Source: a virus. Taken from it: a stretch of DNA of 38,050 bases. The translations under genes and the position numbers were made by a program. Where the stretch lies: positions 1 through 38,050 of the IMG/VR virus record IMGVR_UViG_3300043773_000195; one strand, 5' to 3'. This document shows, in pieces, positions 1-8,600 of this stretch. Within the stretch, counting starts at the first letter, position 1; each line of letters starts with the position of its first letter. The notes below the pieces were generated by a model. That model was not told where the DNA came from, searched no databases, and worked only from the letters and a program-made list of their open reading frames with translations.

Positions 1-402
1 TTTGTCCCGCGCCGCCTCTTCACGTTCGTGATAAGACTCTAGCATTGCACGTTGCTGGCTGTCCTTTTCACGGCGTGCCAGCAGTTCTTCGGCTTTACGT
101 TCGGCCAAAACCTCTGCGTAATCCTCGTAAGTCTCAAATTGTTCAGGGGTTATGTCGTGGATCGGCTGCTGCCGGGCCTGCACTTCCTCTGCTCTTTGAG
201 CCTGTTCGCGTTCCCATTTACGCTGCTCTCTTGCGAGTCGTTTGCCTACGATGGCGTCCAAGTCTTCTTGAGAGAAGGTCTTAGGTGCTTCCTGTTCAGC
301 AGACTGCTCTTCCGGCGTCGTGTTTTCTACAGGCTCGATTGCTGCCGTGGCTTCGAGTTCTGGCGCGGAGGCATCCGCTTCGGTAAAGACATTATCGTCC
401 AT
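1..402 (-). CDS. Scaffolding protein, N-terminal part (duplicate of the gene at 37217-38005)
   Basis: This is the first 134 codons of the scaffolding gene, cut by the left edge of the contig. It is identical to the start of the full copy at 37217-38005 because it lies inside the terminal repeat. The ATG at 402 is preceded by an AAGGG ribosome binding site. It is not a second gene; on the circular map both copies collapse into one. The full copy carries the annotation. Confidence 0.9.
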   Translation of the reverse strand, partial: MDDNVFTEADASAPELEATAAIEPVENTTPEEQSAEQEAPKTFSQEDLDAIVGKRLAREQRKWEREQAQRAEEVQARQQPIHDITPEQFETYEDYAEVLAERKAEELLARREKDSQQRAMLESYHEREEAARDK

Positions 403-447
403 GTTTAACCCTTAAAGAGTTCCTGATGAGCCGCATCAGTACGGTTG
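2..447. repeat. Terminal direct repeat, left copy (446 bp)
   Basis: Bases 2-447 are repeated at 37605-38050 with a constant offset of 37603. Base 1 (T) already differs from its counterpart at 37604 (C). The repeat covers the 5' end of the scaffolding gene and part of the gap upstream of it. It shows that the contig closes on itself and that the unique genome length is about 37,603 bp. Whether it reflects physical terminal redundancy or only an assembly overlap cannot be decided from sequence. Confidence 0.95.
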
Positions 448-490
448 TAGGCTAGACTACATCATTTGATGCAGTCTGGCAATCTTATCG
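403..490. other. Gap between spike 2 and scaffold with two hairpins
   Basis: This short gap sits between the end of the second spike gene and the scaffolding start. It holds two inverted repeats. One is at 423-439 (CTGATG, 5-nt loop, CATCAG). The other is at 454-477 (AGACT and CATCA arms with one internal A/C mismatch and a 2-nt loop). Neither is followed by a T-run in the leftward direction, so a classic terminator is not supported. RNA processing, pausing or separate control of scaffold and coat expression are possible. Confidence 0.5.
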
Positions 491-1912
491 TTAGTCTGGT
501 GTTTTACCATCAGCCGCTGTTCGCACATTCCAAACTTTACAGGCTGCTCCCACACCCGTGCCAACTAACGTAATAGATATTACGGGGTTTACTATTGGGT
601 TAACTCCATAATCAAATTGCGCCGCTAACACCCTACGCAGCCCGGGCGAAGGCCAAGTACTTGCACCTGCTGAACCCGCACCCAAAGAAATTAACGGCTG
701 GCCGCCAGCGTTCTGTGGCTCTGTGGTTAAAAGCATCCGCAATCCAGAATATGTTCCCGTAAGCGTATAGCTTATGGATGCAGTGCCGCCCGTACCGACA
801 ATCTCATATTCTTCACCAGTATTTGTAACTGTGCAGTTTGTTGCAGTCCATGTAGTTAAATCTGCGGGGGCAAGAACATCTTGAAGCGTTTCGACGATAG
901 CCCCTGTAGTATTAGACTGCAACGATCCAAAGGTTGCGATAACATTTCCGTTATCAGGGCCAGTTACAGGAATTGAAGTATCGGCAACCATAGCTAGTAC
1001 AGGCCCAATCTGAATTTGATTGTTAGACGCTGTGGATTGATATTCAACAAATTGTGCTGCGCTAGTGCCTTTAATAAAAATTTTGTTGTTTTTGCCGACA
1101 AGATTAACAGCGGGTAACGCCTGCCTACCCCCATCTGAATGGCAATCAAATTCAATATCGCAGTCGCTTAGAACGCGAATTATTTCGCCTTGCACGTTCC
1201 GTTCAAAGCGTGTGTTTTGCACGCTGCAATTTGAAGCGATAAGCACAGGGTTGGCATTGTCGGGTTCAAAGTCGCCGCCGATAATTTGGTTTCCACCAGT
1301 GTTGGTAAAATCAACCGCTGTACCGCCGTGATAGCGCCATTGGCAATTTAAGAACACGTTAGCGTTGGCAATCCCGTCTGCGCTGAGCCAGCCATTTATA
1401 TTTGAACGCCACATACAAGTGTCAAACGTATTAAGATTGCTGTCATCGGTCATATTAACAGCTACATCCAAATAGTTAAATTCGCATTGCGTAAATTTAC
1501 TGCCAAGCACGCGCCTTGTGCGGATACCGTTTCTGGTTGCTGCTGCTGTAATATCCGACAACGCAATCCCGGTCATATTGAATGTAGGGAAGTTAGCAGT
1601 AGCGCCTGTCGAATAATCCACTTCAATGCCATATGTGCCAGCGGTTGTCTGTACGTTAATGGTTGCCTTGGTGTCAGAATAGAGCGTTAGCGATGATGTA
1701 TTGGTCAAATCGACCGTAAGAGAAGTTAAAATTTTGTATATGCCAGCGGGGAAAAAAATTCCAGTCGCTCCGCTGTAACTGTTGGGTAGGGAGTCAATAG
1801 CCGCTTGGATGGCAGCAGCAGAGTCAGCAGCGCCAGTAGGATCAGCGCCAAAATCCAGCACGTTGGCCGAAATGCCGTTGATCATTGCGTATGTGGCTTT
1901 AGTCAGCGCCAT
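491..1912 (-). CDS. Second tailspike-like protein with pectate-lyase-type beta-helix
   Basis: This 473-aa protein starts with a short N-terminal segment and then (residues about 18-60) the typical beginning of a pectate-lyase-3 type right-handed beta-helix: [20 protein letters not shown] and FFPAGIYKI. Such folds in phage spikes bind or cleave surface polysaccharide and form trimers. The first 17 residues are too short for a P22-type head-binding domain, so it probably docks onto another tail protein. It is the last gene of a three-gene receptor-binding cassette, 2 bp after the S74 protein. The C-terminal half (about 330-473) is a beta-rich region I do not recognise. Lyase, hydrolase or pure binding activity cannot be assigned from sequence. 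Confidence 0.75.
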   Translation of the reverse strand: MALTKATYAMINGISANVLDFGADPTGAADSAAAIQAAIDSLPNSYSGATGIFFPAGIYKILTSLTVDLTNTSSLTLYSDTKATINVQTTAGTYGIEVDYSTGATANFPTFNMTGIALSDITAAATRNGIRTRRVLGSKFTQCEFNYLDVAVNMTDDSNLNTFDTCMWRSNINGWLSADGIANANVFLNCQWRYHGGTAVDFTNTGGNQIIGGDFEPDNANPVLIASNCSVQNTRFERNVQGEIIRVLSDCDIEFDCHSDGGRQALPAVNLVGKNNKIFIKGTSAAQFVEYQSTASNNQIQIGPVLAMVADTSIPVTGPDNGNVIATFGSLQSNTTGAIVETLQDVLAPADLTTWTATNCTVTNTGEEYEIVGTGGTASISYTLTGTYSGLRMLLTTEPQNAGGQPLISLGAGSAGASTWPSPGLRRVLAAQFDYGVNPIVNPVISITLVGTGVGAACKVWNVRTAADGKTPD

Positions 1913-1914
1913 TG

Positions 1915-2976
1915 TTATTTTCCTTCAAGCTGCGCTACCCGGGCGCGGAGACTTTGAACTTCCTTGACAAGCATTGGAACCAGTTTTGAATGGTCAACAC
2001 CCATCATTTTATCGTTGTCTTCTGGTACGCTGACAGCTTCTGGCGCAACTTCAAGTAGTTCTTGCGCGATAAAGCCGTAGCGTTGTGCGGTATCATCCAC
2101 TTTCCACTTAAAGCTACGAACTTGAAGAGCATCAATTAGATTGGCTGCGTCTGGCGCGTCAACAATATTGTGCTTGAGGCGTTCATCGGAGACAGTGTTG
2201 AAAGACGTTGCGCCGCCAGCCACTATGGTTATGGAACCGCCCAAATCTTGTGCGTTTCTAAACTCCATAACGGTGGCGCTAATTTGTTGCACTCTTATAA
2301 ATTGACCTACGCCGCTGCCGGTGAACACTGACAATCTGCCGCCAAGGTTTGTTGACCCAATTACCAGATTGCCACTAGTATCAAGCGTCATATCAGCGAC
2401 AGAGTTGTTTACGCCGAAGCCCAGCGGAATTGCGCTGCCTGTGGTGATGCCTTTGGCAGTAGTGCCGATTACGAGGTTGCCAACAGCCGCTGTAATGTCG
2501 CCAGCAGTTGAAATACGCATTTTTTCAGTGCCGTTGGTAGCAAATAAAAGCGGAAGATAAGTCCCCGCACCTCTGATAGCAGAACTAATTTGAGCCGAAA
2601 CACCCCCGTTTATGTCCATCGTAAGAACCGAACCGCTTGTAAAAGTAGGGTCAGTTTCCGCCTTGAACCCTGCGGTAGTTGAAGTACCATTAGGAACGAT
2701 GTGGATGTTAGTGTTGCCATTAACTGTAGTAGTTTGAAAAACAAGTCTATTGGCTATTGTTCCGTTTGACATATCGCCAAGAATACGTTGTCCAGTGCCG
2801 CTAAAGGTTAAATTGCCTGTAGATGCCGTAACACTACTAGCACTAACTGCGCGTCCCGCAGTCAGATCGGACACAGCAACTTTTACAGTGCTTCCACTTT
2901 GTACAATCGGCAGTACCTCAGTACCCGCAAGCGGGGTGGTTGAGGCGGTAAGTTGCGAAATCTTTTTGTCGGCCAT
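1915..2976 (-). CDS. Tail fibre/appendage protein with C-terminal S74 chaperone domain
   Basis: This is a 353-aa protein. Residues 1-60 (MADKKISQLTAST and following) form a start often seen in phage appendage proteins. The middle (about 60-255) is a Gly/Thr/Ser-rich beta repeat region. The C-terminus (about 262-353) is a Peptidase_S74 intramolecular chaperone: SDERLKHNI, FKWK, YGFIAQE and VAPEAV. In this family the chaperone drives trimer folding of fibres and spikes and then often cleaves itself off at the Ser of the SDxxLK motif, which is present here. A predicted coiled coil (SLRARVAQLEGK) closes the protein. It lies between the two beta-helix spikes and is probably part of the same adsorption apparatus. 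Confidence 0.85.
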   Translation of the reverse strand: MADKKISQLTASTTPLAGTEVLPIVQSGSTVKVAVSDLTAGRAVSASSVTASTGNLTFSGTGQRILGDMSNGTIANRLVFQTTTVNGNTNIHIVPNGTSTTAGFKAETDPTFTSGSVLTMDINGGVSAQISSAIRGAGTYLPLLFATNGTEKMRISTAGDITAAVGNLVIGTTAKGITTGSAIPLGFGVNNSVADMTLDTSGNLVIGSTNLGGRLSVFTGSGVGQFIRVQQISATVMEFRNAQDLGGSITIVAGGATSFNTVSDERLKHNIVDAPDAANLIDALQVRSFKWKVDDTAQRYGFIAQELLEVAPEAVSVPEDNDKMMGVDHSKLVPMLVKEVQSLRARVAQLEGK

Positions 2977-2987
2977 ATCTAAAACTC

Positions 2988-4973
2988 CTATTCAGGCGAC
3001 ACAGAGTTAGCGGCATTTGAGGCCACAAAACTAGCTTGTGTAGTCATAACTGTATTACCACCCTGTCCAAAATATACTACGCCAGCGTTATCTATACCAA
3101 TGTATCCCGGTACGTTGTTAACCCCGTTGTTAGCAAACGAAGATGAATATATATCCGCACTAGGGCGAAAACCGGTAGGCAGCGTAAATAGTGTCGTACC
3201 AAATACAGCCGTACCGTTTTTGATAGCGCCATTTATAAACACAACACCCGACAAATCTTTGTAGAATGTAGGTGTCAACCCTGCGCTGTTAACTACCCAA
3301 CTGTTTTGCAACGTGGGTGTTTTTACTACGCCCATAGTTCCTGCGCCAAGATCGTTAATTTTTGTAGCTACAGTTGCGTTGTACGAATTAGCGCCGACCC
3401 GTATATCTGAACAAGTCGTGTCTACGTACACACCCGTAATACCGCCAACGCCAGCCAAAAACGTATTGTCTTGTATCAGCGTGCCTCTAGCCTCGCGGAT
3501 GTGGATTAGTTTGGTTGCATCGGTAGCGCCAAAAGCGGACACCAAATTTTGTTGAATGACGCCAGCTACATAAGTGCCACCCGAAGACACAATGTCGATA
3601 ACAGCGTTGCTGTTGGAACCAACAGTAGAATGCTCAATGTTGTTTCTTAAAATGTTAACCCTTATACCGCTGAGAACAATAATAGCAGAAGCAGTTGTGG
3701 TTATATTGTTGTCTAAAATTGATAGCAACGATGCGCCAGAAACAAGAGCCGCATAAACACCAGTGCCTGTTCCGCTCATAATGTTGTTGCTGACAACAAT
3801 ACTGTCGCCACTATTCTCTAGCTTAATGCCGCCTTTTAATGTGTTGTTGTTAATGTATGCAGCGTACATACCACCGTTAACATTATCAACAGCGTCATTT
3901 AAATGGTAAATGGCATAACCACCGCCTTGCTGAATCGCACAATTCTCAACGGTAAATTTAGGTAAGTTTTGCCCCACGTTAAGCGTCAAACAATAGATGC
4001 CGTGATTTCCAGCTCTTGTACCTGTGCTAAGATTTCCCAGCGACAAGTTTTTAAAGCTCATCAATGTTTGATCGTAGCTTGCACTTGGGTTTACAAGAAT
4101 GGTATTTACTGTTCCAGCTACAGATGCCGCTGGCTGAATAGATGTGTAAAATGCGCCTGCGCCAAGAAATTGAATGGGGGCCGTAACAATTAAGCAAGCA
4201 TTGTCCGTGTTAGCATCGCTGACAATGTATGATCCTTGGGGGAAATAGAGTGTACCGCCCAAAGGAGACAAAGCATCAATAGCAGCCTGAATAGCAGCCG
4301 TATCATCTGTCACGCCATCGCCAACTGCACCAAAGTCCTTGACCGAAACATACTGGGCCAGCTTGTCTTCGACGTTAGTAATGACGCCGCCAGTGAACGG
4401 CGGATCGTATGTTACAATGGACGCGTCCACAGAACCCGTAGTTGTTTGGATTGCTGTGGTAAACTTTACTTCGCCGCCGACGTGTACGCCGGTCGTAAAT
4501 GTCACGGTGTCGCTGTCTGTTTCTATATAGCTGTCGCCAACATACTGGTTCACGCCGTCGATGTAGACCGTCAGCGAATTAGTAGCAGGCGTATAGTTCA
4601 TCGTTGTAAGGTTGAACACAGTCTGGTTTGCTGTGGCCGTGATGACTTCCTCTTGCACCGTGTAGTTGACAAAGTTCGAGTTAATACCCGTAATGTTGTC
4701 GTAAGTGCCAATCAAAATAGCTGTCGCTGTTTCGATGACAAACTTATAGACCAGACCGTCAGTCAGCCAAATCTCACCGCCCGGTACGCGTCCTGCGCTA
4801 TCCAGAATGATAGGGTTCGCGTGCGGCGTAGCGCCAGACGCGCTGGTGTAAACCGCCTGCGGTGTAGTTGTGCCGGCTGCATAGGTATAAATCTTGCCGC
4901 CCGATAGGATAACGCCGTTGTTATCAAAAAACTGTGCTGCAAAGCCGCCGATGGGTGAGGGGGTTACTGACAT
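2988..4973 (-). CDS. Tailspike with P22-type head-binding domain and beta-helix
   Basis: This is a 661-aa protein. Residues 1 to about 95 resemble the P22 tailspike head-binding domain: a small beta domain with [36 protein letters not shown] and YKFVI. A linker follows, then about residue 210 starts a pectate-lyase-3 beta-helix ([19 protein letters not shown]). Many Asn-rich beta-helix coils run to about 560, followed by a C-terminal beta domain. The known role of this family is host surface polysaccharide recognition and often degradation. It opens the receptor-binding cassette, directly after a 53-aa gene. In P22 the spike gene lies at the far end of the late genes; here it lies between portal and scaffold. 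Confidence 0.88.
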   Translation of the reverse strand: MSVTPSPIGGFAAQFFDNNGVILSGGKIYTYAAGTTTPQAVYTSASGATPHANPIILDSAGRVPGGEIWLTDGLVYKFVIETATAILIGTYDNITGINSNFVNYTVQEEVITATANQTVFNLTTMNYTPATNSLTVYIDGVNQYVGDSYIETDSDTVTFTTGVHVGGEVKFTTAIQTTTGSVDASIVTYDPPFTGGVITNVEDKLAQYVSVKDFGAVGDGVTDDTAAIQAAIDALSPLGGTLYFPQGSYIVSDANTDNACLIVTAPIQFLGAGAFYTSIQPAASVAGTVNTILVNPSASYDQTLMSFKNLSLGNLSTGTRAGNHGIYCLTLNVGQNLPKFTVENCAIQQGGGYAIYHLNDAVDNVNGGMYAAYINNNTLKGGIKLENSGDSIVVSNNIMSGTGTGVYAALVSGASLLSILDNNITTTASAIIVLSGIRVNILRNNIEHSTVGSNSNAVIDIVSSGGTYVAGVIQQNLVSAFGATDATKLIHIREARGTLIQDNTFLAGVGGITGVYVDTTCSDIRVGANSYNATVATKINDLGAGTMGVVKTPTLQNSWVVNSAGLTPTFYKDLSGVVFINGAIKNGTAVFGTTLFTLPTGFRPSADIYSSSFANNGVNNVPGYIGIDNAGVVYFGQGGNTVMTTQASFVASNAANSVSPE

Positions 4974-4977
4974 CTAA

Positions 4978-5139
4978 TTACTCCAGTAGCAACAATCCGC
5001 CGTCCTCTTGGACGAGGTTGTCTCCAATTTCAGTCAGCAGATTGTTTTGCACAGTTGCGTCTGCATACCCAGATATAAAGCTAATAATGCTTCCTAAGCC
5101 CAAAGCAATACCGTTACGAAGAGCGCCGCCAAAGCCCAT
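4978..5139 (-). CDS. Small 53-aa protein upstream of the tailspike
   Basis: This 53-codon ORF fills exactly the gap between the 101-aa gene (ends 5143) and the tailspike (starts 4973). It has an N-terminal Gly-rich hydrophobic stretch (GALRNGIALGLGSIISFISG), which could be a membrane or amphipathic segment. The acidic C-terminus ends in GGLLLLE. That ending resembles the beta-strand-like tails (repeats of the type LLLEDGG) seen in small phage structural proteins. The tight fit between neighbours and the leftward coding direction support it as a real gene. Function unknown. Confidence 0.7.
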   Translation of the reverse strand: MGFGGALRNGIALGLGSIISFISGYADATVQNNLLTEIGDNLVQEDGGLLLLE

Positions 5140-5142
5140 GTA

Positions 5143-5448
5143 TCAATTCCGATTAATCGGTTTGCAGTACACCGTACCGCCTGTGGACACCTGAACCGCG
5201 CTTACGCGCCAAGGAGCGCCTGACGTATTTACGGCTAACACAAAAGGGATTGGTGTAAAAGGTGGGATTGGTGTGCTGGCAGTTGTAGCTACAGCACTAA
5301 CGCCGACTTCGATATAACAAGCCTGATCCGACCAGACAACAACGCCCTGCGCGCCGGCAGGCCATTCGGACGTATTGCCAGCAGTGCCGGTATAAGCCAC
5401 ATTGTACGAAGGGTAATCAGCTTTGCTTAAAGGGTTTAAGAGTTCCAT
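5143..5448 (-). CDS. Small virion-associated protein, 101 aa
   Basis: This 101-aa beta-rich protein is without cysteine-based motifs but with the segment SEWPAGAQGVVVWSDQACYI and a Pro-rich turn (TPIPPFTPIPF). Proteins of this look, with one jelly-roll-like domain, are common among small structural or decoration proteins of podoviruses near the portal. I cannot name a family with certainty. It is preceded by the 120-aa gene (9-bp gap) and followed by the 53-aa gene, all leftward. A role in the head-tail interface or as an accessory tail protein is inference from location only. Confidence 0.65.
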   Translation of the reverse strand: MELLNPLSKADYPSYNVAYTGTAGNTSEWPAGAQGVVVWSDQACYIEVGVSAVATTASTPIPPFTPIPFVLAVNTSGAPWRVSAVQVSTGGTVYCKPINRN

Positions 5449-5457
5449 AGCGCGTCC

Positions 5458-5820
5458 TTATGCGAGAAATTTAAGTTTATACAGCGTGCTGTAATACAGG
5501 CCAAAAATCTCGTCGATAATGTTTTGTAAAGGGGTACAATCCTTATCGACAACTTTATACCGCATTTCCTCAAGTTCGTCTACCTGACCTTCAAGAAACT
5601 CGACAATGTTGTTAGTCTTCTTAGCTGACATAAGCGAAATAGGGCCAATTAGGCCGTATTTTCCCTGATAAGCCTCTGCAAATTTGTCCGCCAGTTCGAT
5701 GACTTCATCGTAAAACGTGTTCAAAGCAGAGTGCTTGGAGAAGCTGCGCGTGTTCAGGTGCGTCGAGTGAGCCACATCGCGCGCGAGAAACAGAGTACCT
5801 ATAAAATCAGCGCAACTCAT
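5458..5820 (-). CDS. DUF5856-like helical protein (Dps-like helix pattern)
   Basis: This 120-aa all-alpha protein has HTRSFSKHSALNTFYDEVIELADKFAE split over residues about 20-50. That pattern resembles the first helices of Dps/ferritin-like four-helix bundles (His and Asp/Glu spaced along helices, LADxxAExxQG). Small phage proteins of this type are grouped in DUF5856 as far as I recall. Its ATG overlaps the portal stop codon (TAATG), so it is translationally coupled to the portal. In podoviruses such a gene commonly sits between portal and the following structural genes. Metal binding or DNA protection is not shown; only the helical pattern is visible. Confidence 0.6.
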   Translation of the reverse strand: MSCADFIGTLFLARDVAHSTHLNTRSFSKHSALNTFYDEVIELADKFAEAYQGKYGLIGPISLMSAKKTNNIVEFLEGQVDELEEMRYKVVDKDCTPLQNIIDEIFGLYYSTLYKLKFLA

Positions 5821-8054
5821 TACATCATTCCTTCAGGGGCTTGTTCTGGCATTTCCATTGGCATCTCAGGCTGCTCACCCATTTCAGGGGCTTGCTGCAT
5901 CTGTTCGTCCATCTGCGGTACTTCGCGCATTTCAGGTGAACCGCCGATCAAGTCGCCTGTATCCAGCGCGCCTGCAATCGTACCCATGACAATATCCTGA
6001 ATTTGTTCAGGTGTCATGCTGTTTTGTACAGCAGAGATGCGCTTGGTTTCAGCTTCGTAAGCCTGCACTTCAGCCTTGTACTTGTCGATAGAGATTTTCT
6101 GCTGTTCCGCGCTGTCTTGAATGTTCTCCATGATGTCAGAAACACGGTTGAGTTCTTGCGACAAGGCTTCAATCTGTTGCTTGGCAGCCATGATTTCAGG
6201 CGACTGATCGCCTTCCTCCAAGACTTTTGGATCAAGGATTTTCTTGAACCGCTTCGCCATTTCCTGCGCTCCGGGCCAATCCATGTTCTTGATGAACAAA
6301 TCGCCGGCCACAGTCCAAAGCTGCGGGTTGGATTGCAAGATCATCGACATGGCGTCGAGCGCCTCTTGACGCTTGGTCATGTAGCCGGGGCCAGTAGTGA
6401 CCATAACGTCATACGTACCGATTGACGGGTTGTAGATTTTTTCGATTAGACCGCCATTTTGGTCACGAATTTCCTTGACAGGTTCTTGCTGCATTGGGTC
6501 CATTTTGACCATGCTGACTTCGCCATCAACGCCGATGATGCGTGCAATGCGCTGCGTGTCGTAAATCTTAGGGATAATATCGACAAGCTGGCGGGTAATG
6601 TGACGGATCGCACGGGCTAGGTTATCTACATAGTGGTACGTGCCGACATCGCCCTGCTTTTCGCGTGCGGTAATGGCTTTTGCAGACCGTTCGTTGCCTT
6701 GCGCGCCCAAAGATGCGTCATACTGGCCGGTGGTGGACTTGATGTCCTCACCAGCGCCCATTTTAGCCTGTATCAGCCCTGTTTGCGGCAGCGGGGGTGC
6801 TGCACGCTGCGGAAGCGGCAATACGTTCCCAGCGCCGTCTGTAACGTCTGGATTGACTTCCAAATACGGCCAGTTGGTCGTGTTGGCAGTCTTCCATTGG
6901 TTTTCGTAGCCCTCGAACTGACCGCCATAGGCAATAAAGGGTGCTTTTGGCGCCAGCGCCAGCATTTCTGCTTCTTGGCTGGTCCAGTAGTTGTACATAC
7001 GCTGCGCGTCTTTTGCGTTCCGCACCAGACCAGATACGTAAATCTGGCCTTGCACTTCAAATTCGTTGCCTACGACGCGCACGACAGGTATCCAGCTACC
7101 GGGCCATTCGCGTTCGTCAAGCACATCATAGCCATTGGTCTTCATCCACATGACTTTTTTGCGGTCTACTTCGCGTGTGCGGACAGGTTTGCCGTACATG
7201 GCGCGCAATTGCTTATCCATGTCGGTGTTTTTGAACGCAGATACATTATCGGGGTACAGGTTCAGCGTTTCACGCTTGCGTTTGTAGTAAAAATACTCCG
7301 CAATGCGGACAGTGTCCTCGTCAAGCCATGCGGACAGGCTTTCATCGCCAACAGCGGTGGACATGATTGACGAGATAGGTGACGCGTCTGGGAACGTGCG
7401 TTCGTACTCGTCTTTAGTCATGTCTTGCGTGACAAAGCACCATTCAGCGTCAGAGCCGCATGGGTCTTGGATCGTTGGGTCCATGTAGACGCTAAACGAG
7501 TTGCGGACGCGCATGATGCGAACGTCTTGGTCAAAGGTTTCTTCGTTACAATACTCTGTAATTAGACGAATGTAACCTTCACCATACGTTACTTGGTTGT
7601 CGCAGGCGGTGTCGTAAGCGACATCAGCGTCGGACATATATTCGATGTGCCGCACAACGCCGTCAAAGATTGCTGCCACTTCAATGTCAGCAGTGTCATC
7701 AACGGGTATTACCTTACCGGCTGGGCGGTTCTGGCGCTGCTCGTTCGTGACCTGACGGACGTGCTGCGGCAGCTTGTTGATTGTGAGGCATGGCCGTGCG
7801 TTGATTGTCTGGCCCTGCACCGCGCCGCGGGTCGCCAATACGTCGGCTGGCCACTGCCACTGGTTATCAGGGCTACCGGCCATAAACCGCAGATCGTCTA
7901 GTTCATCTTCACGGCTGTCCGACAGCGCCGCCATACCCATCTGCATACGATGGCGCATAGTTGCCATTGTATCTGGATCGCCCCGCGTGTTCGCTGGATC
8001 GCTACCGATGTCAGCTACGTCGCCTACTTTGTTAATACCTGTCGGATCAGCCAT
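5820..8054 (-). CDS. Portal protein, P22 gp1-like
   Basis: This is a 744-aa protein, close in size to P22 gp1 (725 aa). Family-typical features include DELDDLRFMAGSPDNQWQW near residue 50, INKLPQHVRQVTNEQRQNRP near 95-115, VTYGEGYIRL, and a long C-terminal helical region with coiled-coil character (about 630-700). Portal proteins form a dodecameric ring at one capsid vertex, through which DNA is packaged and ejected. The extreme C-terminus is Met/Glu/Pro/Gln-rich and low in complexity (PEMPMEMPEQAPEGMM). It follows the terminase and small basic genes, as expected for the packaging module. Confidence 0.92.
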   Translation of the reverse strand: MADPTGINKVGDVADIGSDPANTRGDPDTMATMRHRMQMGMAALSDSREDELDDLRFMAGSPDNQWQWPADVLATRGAVQGQTINARPCLTINKLPQHVRQVTNEQRQNRPAGKVIPVDDTADIEVAAIFDGVVRHIEYMSDADVAYDTACDNQVTYGEGYIRLITEYCNEETFDQDVRIMRVRNSFSVYMDPTIQDPCGSDAEWCFVTQDMTKDEYERTFPDASPISSIMSTAVGDESLSAWLDEDTVRIAEYFYYKRKRETLNLYPDNVSAFKNTDMDKQLRAMYGKPVRTREVDRKKVMWMKTNGYDVLDEREWPGSWIPVVRVVGNEFEVQGQIYVSGLVRNAKDAQRMYNYWTSQEAEMLALAPKAPFIAYGGQFEGYENQWKTANTTNWPYLEVNPDVTDGAGNVLPLPQRAAPPLPQTGLIQAKMGAGEDIKSTTGQYDASLGAQGNERSAKAITAREKQGDVGTYHYVDNLARAIRHITRQLVDIIPKIYDTQRIARIIGVDGEVSMVKMDPMQQEPVKEIRDQNGGLIEKIYNPSIGTYDVMVTTGPGYMTKRQEALDAMSMILQSNPQLWTVAGDLFIKNMDWPGAQEMAKRFKKILDPKVLEEGDQSPEIMAAKQQIEALSQELNRVSDIMENIQDSAEQQKISIDKYKAEVQAYEAETKRISAVQNSMTPEQIQDIVMGTIAGALDTGDLIGGSPEMREVPQMDEQMQQAPEMGEQPEMPMEMPEQAPEGMM

Positions 8055-8059
8055 TGTGG

Positions 8060-8200
8060 TTACTTTTTACCTTTTTTAGCGGATTCACGCTTTACGCTGT
8101 ACGCGATTGCGACCGCCTGTTTGACAGGTTTTCCGGCGTTTACCTCTGCCTTAATGTTCTTGCGGAACGCGGCTTTGCTGGGTGACTTGACCAGAGGCAC
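8060..8200 (-). CDS. Small basic protein, 46 aa, GTG start
   Basis: This 46-aa ORF reads MPLVKSPSKAAF at the start and then has GKPVKQAVAIAYSVKRE, ending in a Lys-rich tail. This pattern (a KxAF start, a NAGKPxKQAVAIAYSVKR core) is familiar from tiny proteins in many podovirus and siphovirus genomes next to the portal; their function is unknown. No ATG is available; the GTG at 8200 lies 1 nt after the stop of the 77-aa gene, which favours translational coupling. It ends 5 bp before the portal start. The strong positive charge suggests contact with nucleic acid, but this is inference. Confidence 0.75.
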   Translation of the reverse strand: MPLVKSPSKAAFRKNIKAEVNAGKPVKQAVAIAYSVKRESAKKGKK

Positions 8201-8201
8201 T

Positions 8202-8435
8202 TTAGCGTTTCTTTGCCGTTGGCGTTGGCTTCATGTTCACCGTTGTGCGGATGACCTGTACAGGTTTCGGCATTTTAACTGCCGAACGACCGCCGGCTGC
8301 GCTTGTCGTACCTTCGCGTGCCATGATCTTCATGGCTGCTGCCTTGCGGGCTGGATCGCTGTTAGCCATTGCGGCCTTTTCAGCCTTCACAGTACCAGAC
8401 TTGTACAGGCTGCGTGTGTATTTATTGGCTGGCAT
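8202..8435 (-). CDS. Small basic protein, 77 aa
   Basis: This is a 77-aa, Lys/Arg/Ala-rich protein. It has a NKYTRSLYKSGTVKAEKAA start, a short alpha-helical basic middle and a Pro/Lys-rich tail ending TPTAKKR. No cysteine cluster or catalytic motif is visible. It is the third of four tandem small basic genes between large terminase and portal. Its start follows the stop of the 54-aa gene with no gap. Function unknown; a DNA-binding, packaging-associated or minor virion role is possible. Confidence 0.75.
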   Translation of the reverse strand: MPANKYTRSLYKSGTVKAEKAAMANSDPARKAAAMKIMAREGTTSAAGGRSAVKMPKPVQVIRTTVNMKPTPTAKKR

Positions 8436-8600
8436 TTACTTACCCTTCTTAGCTGGCTTGGCCGTCTTGGCGCTGTCTTTAAACGCCTTGGCAGTGGGGG
8501 CGCCTTTAGCGCCGGGTTTACGCATTTTCTCGCCAGAGCCAGCGGCTATGCGGGCTTTCTTGGCGTGGATGTTGGCATATAGTCCAGGTTTCATGGGCAT
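8436..8600 (-). CDS. Small basic protein, 54 aa
   Basis: This 54-aa ORF has the segment KPGLYANIHAKKARIAAGSG followed by EKMRKPGAKGAPTAKAF and a Lys/Ala tail. This motif set recurs in tiny phage proteins next to terminase and portal genes, so it is very likely real. Two in-frame ATGs (8600 and 8594) are available; the first overlaps the end of the 88-aa gene by 10 bp. Function unknown. With its neighbours it forms a cluster of highly basic proteins. Confidence 0.75.
   Translation of the reverse strand: MPMKPGLYANIHAKKARIAAGSGEKMRKPGAKGAPTAKAFKDSAKTAKPAKKGK

Noticed and set aside
454-477. Hairpin before the scaffold gene as a rho-independent terminator
   Set aside because: The stem has a mismatch and no T-run follows in the leftward direction; kept only as an unexplained structure.
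4236-4907. 223-aa rightward ORF inside the tailspike gene
   Set aside because: Antisense shadow of the tailspike; Cys/Arg-rich pseudo-protein with no motif.
6633-7370. 245-aa rightward ORF inside the portal gene
   Set aside because: It lies fully antisense to the well-supported portal, has Cys/His/Phe-rich composition without any family motif, and no ribosome binding site context.
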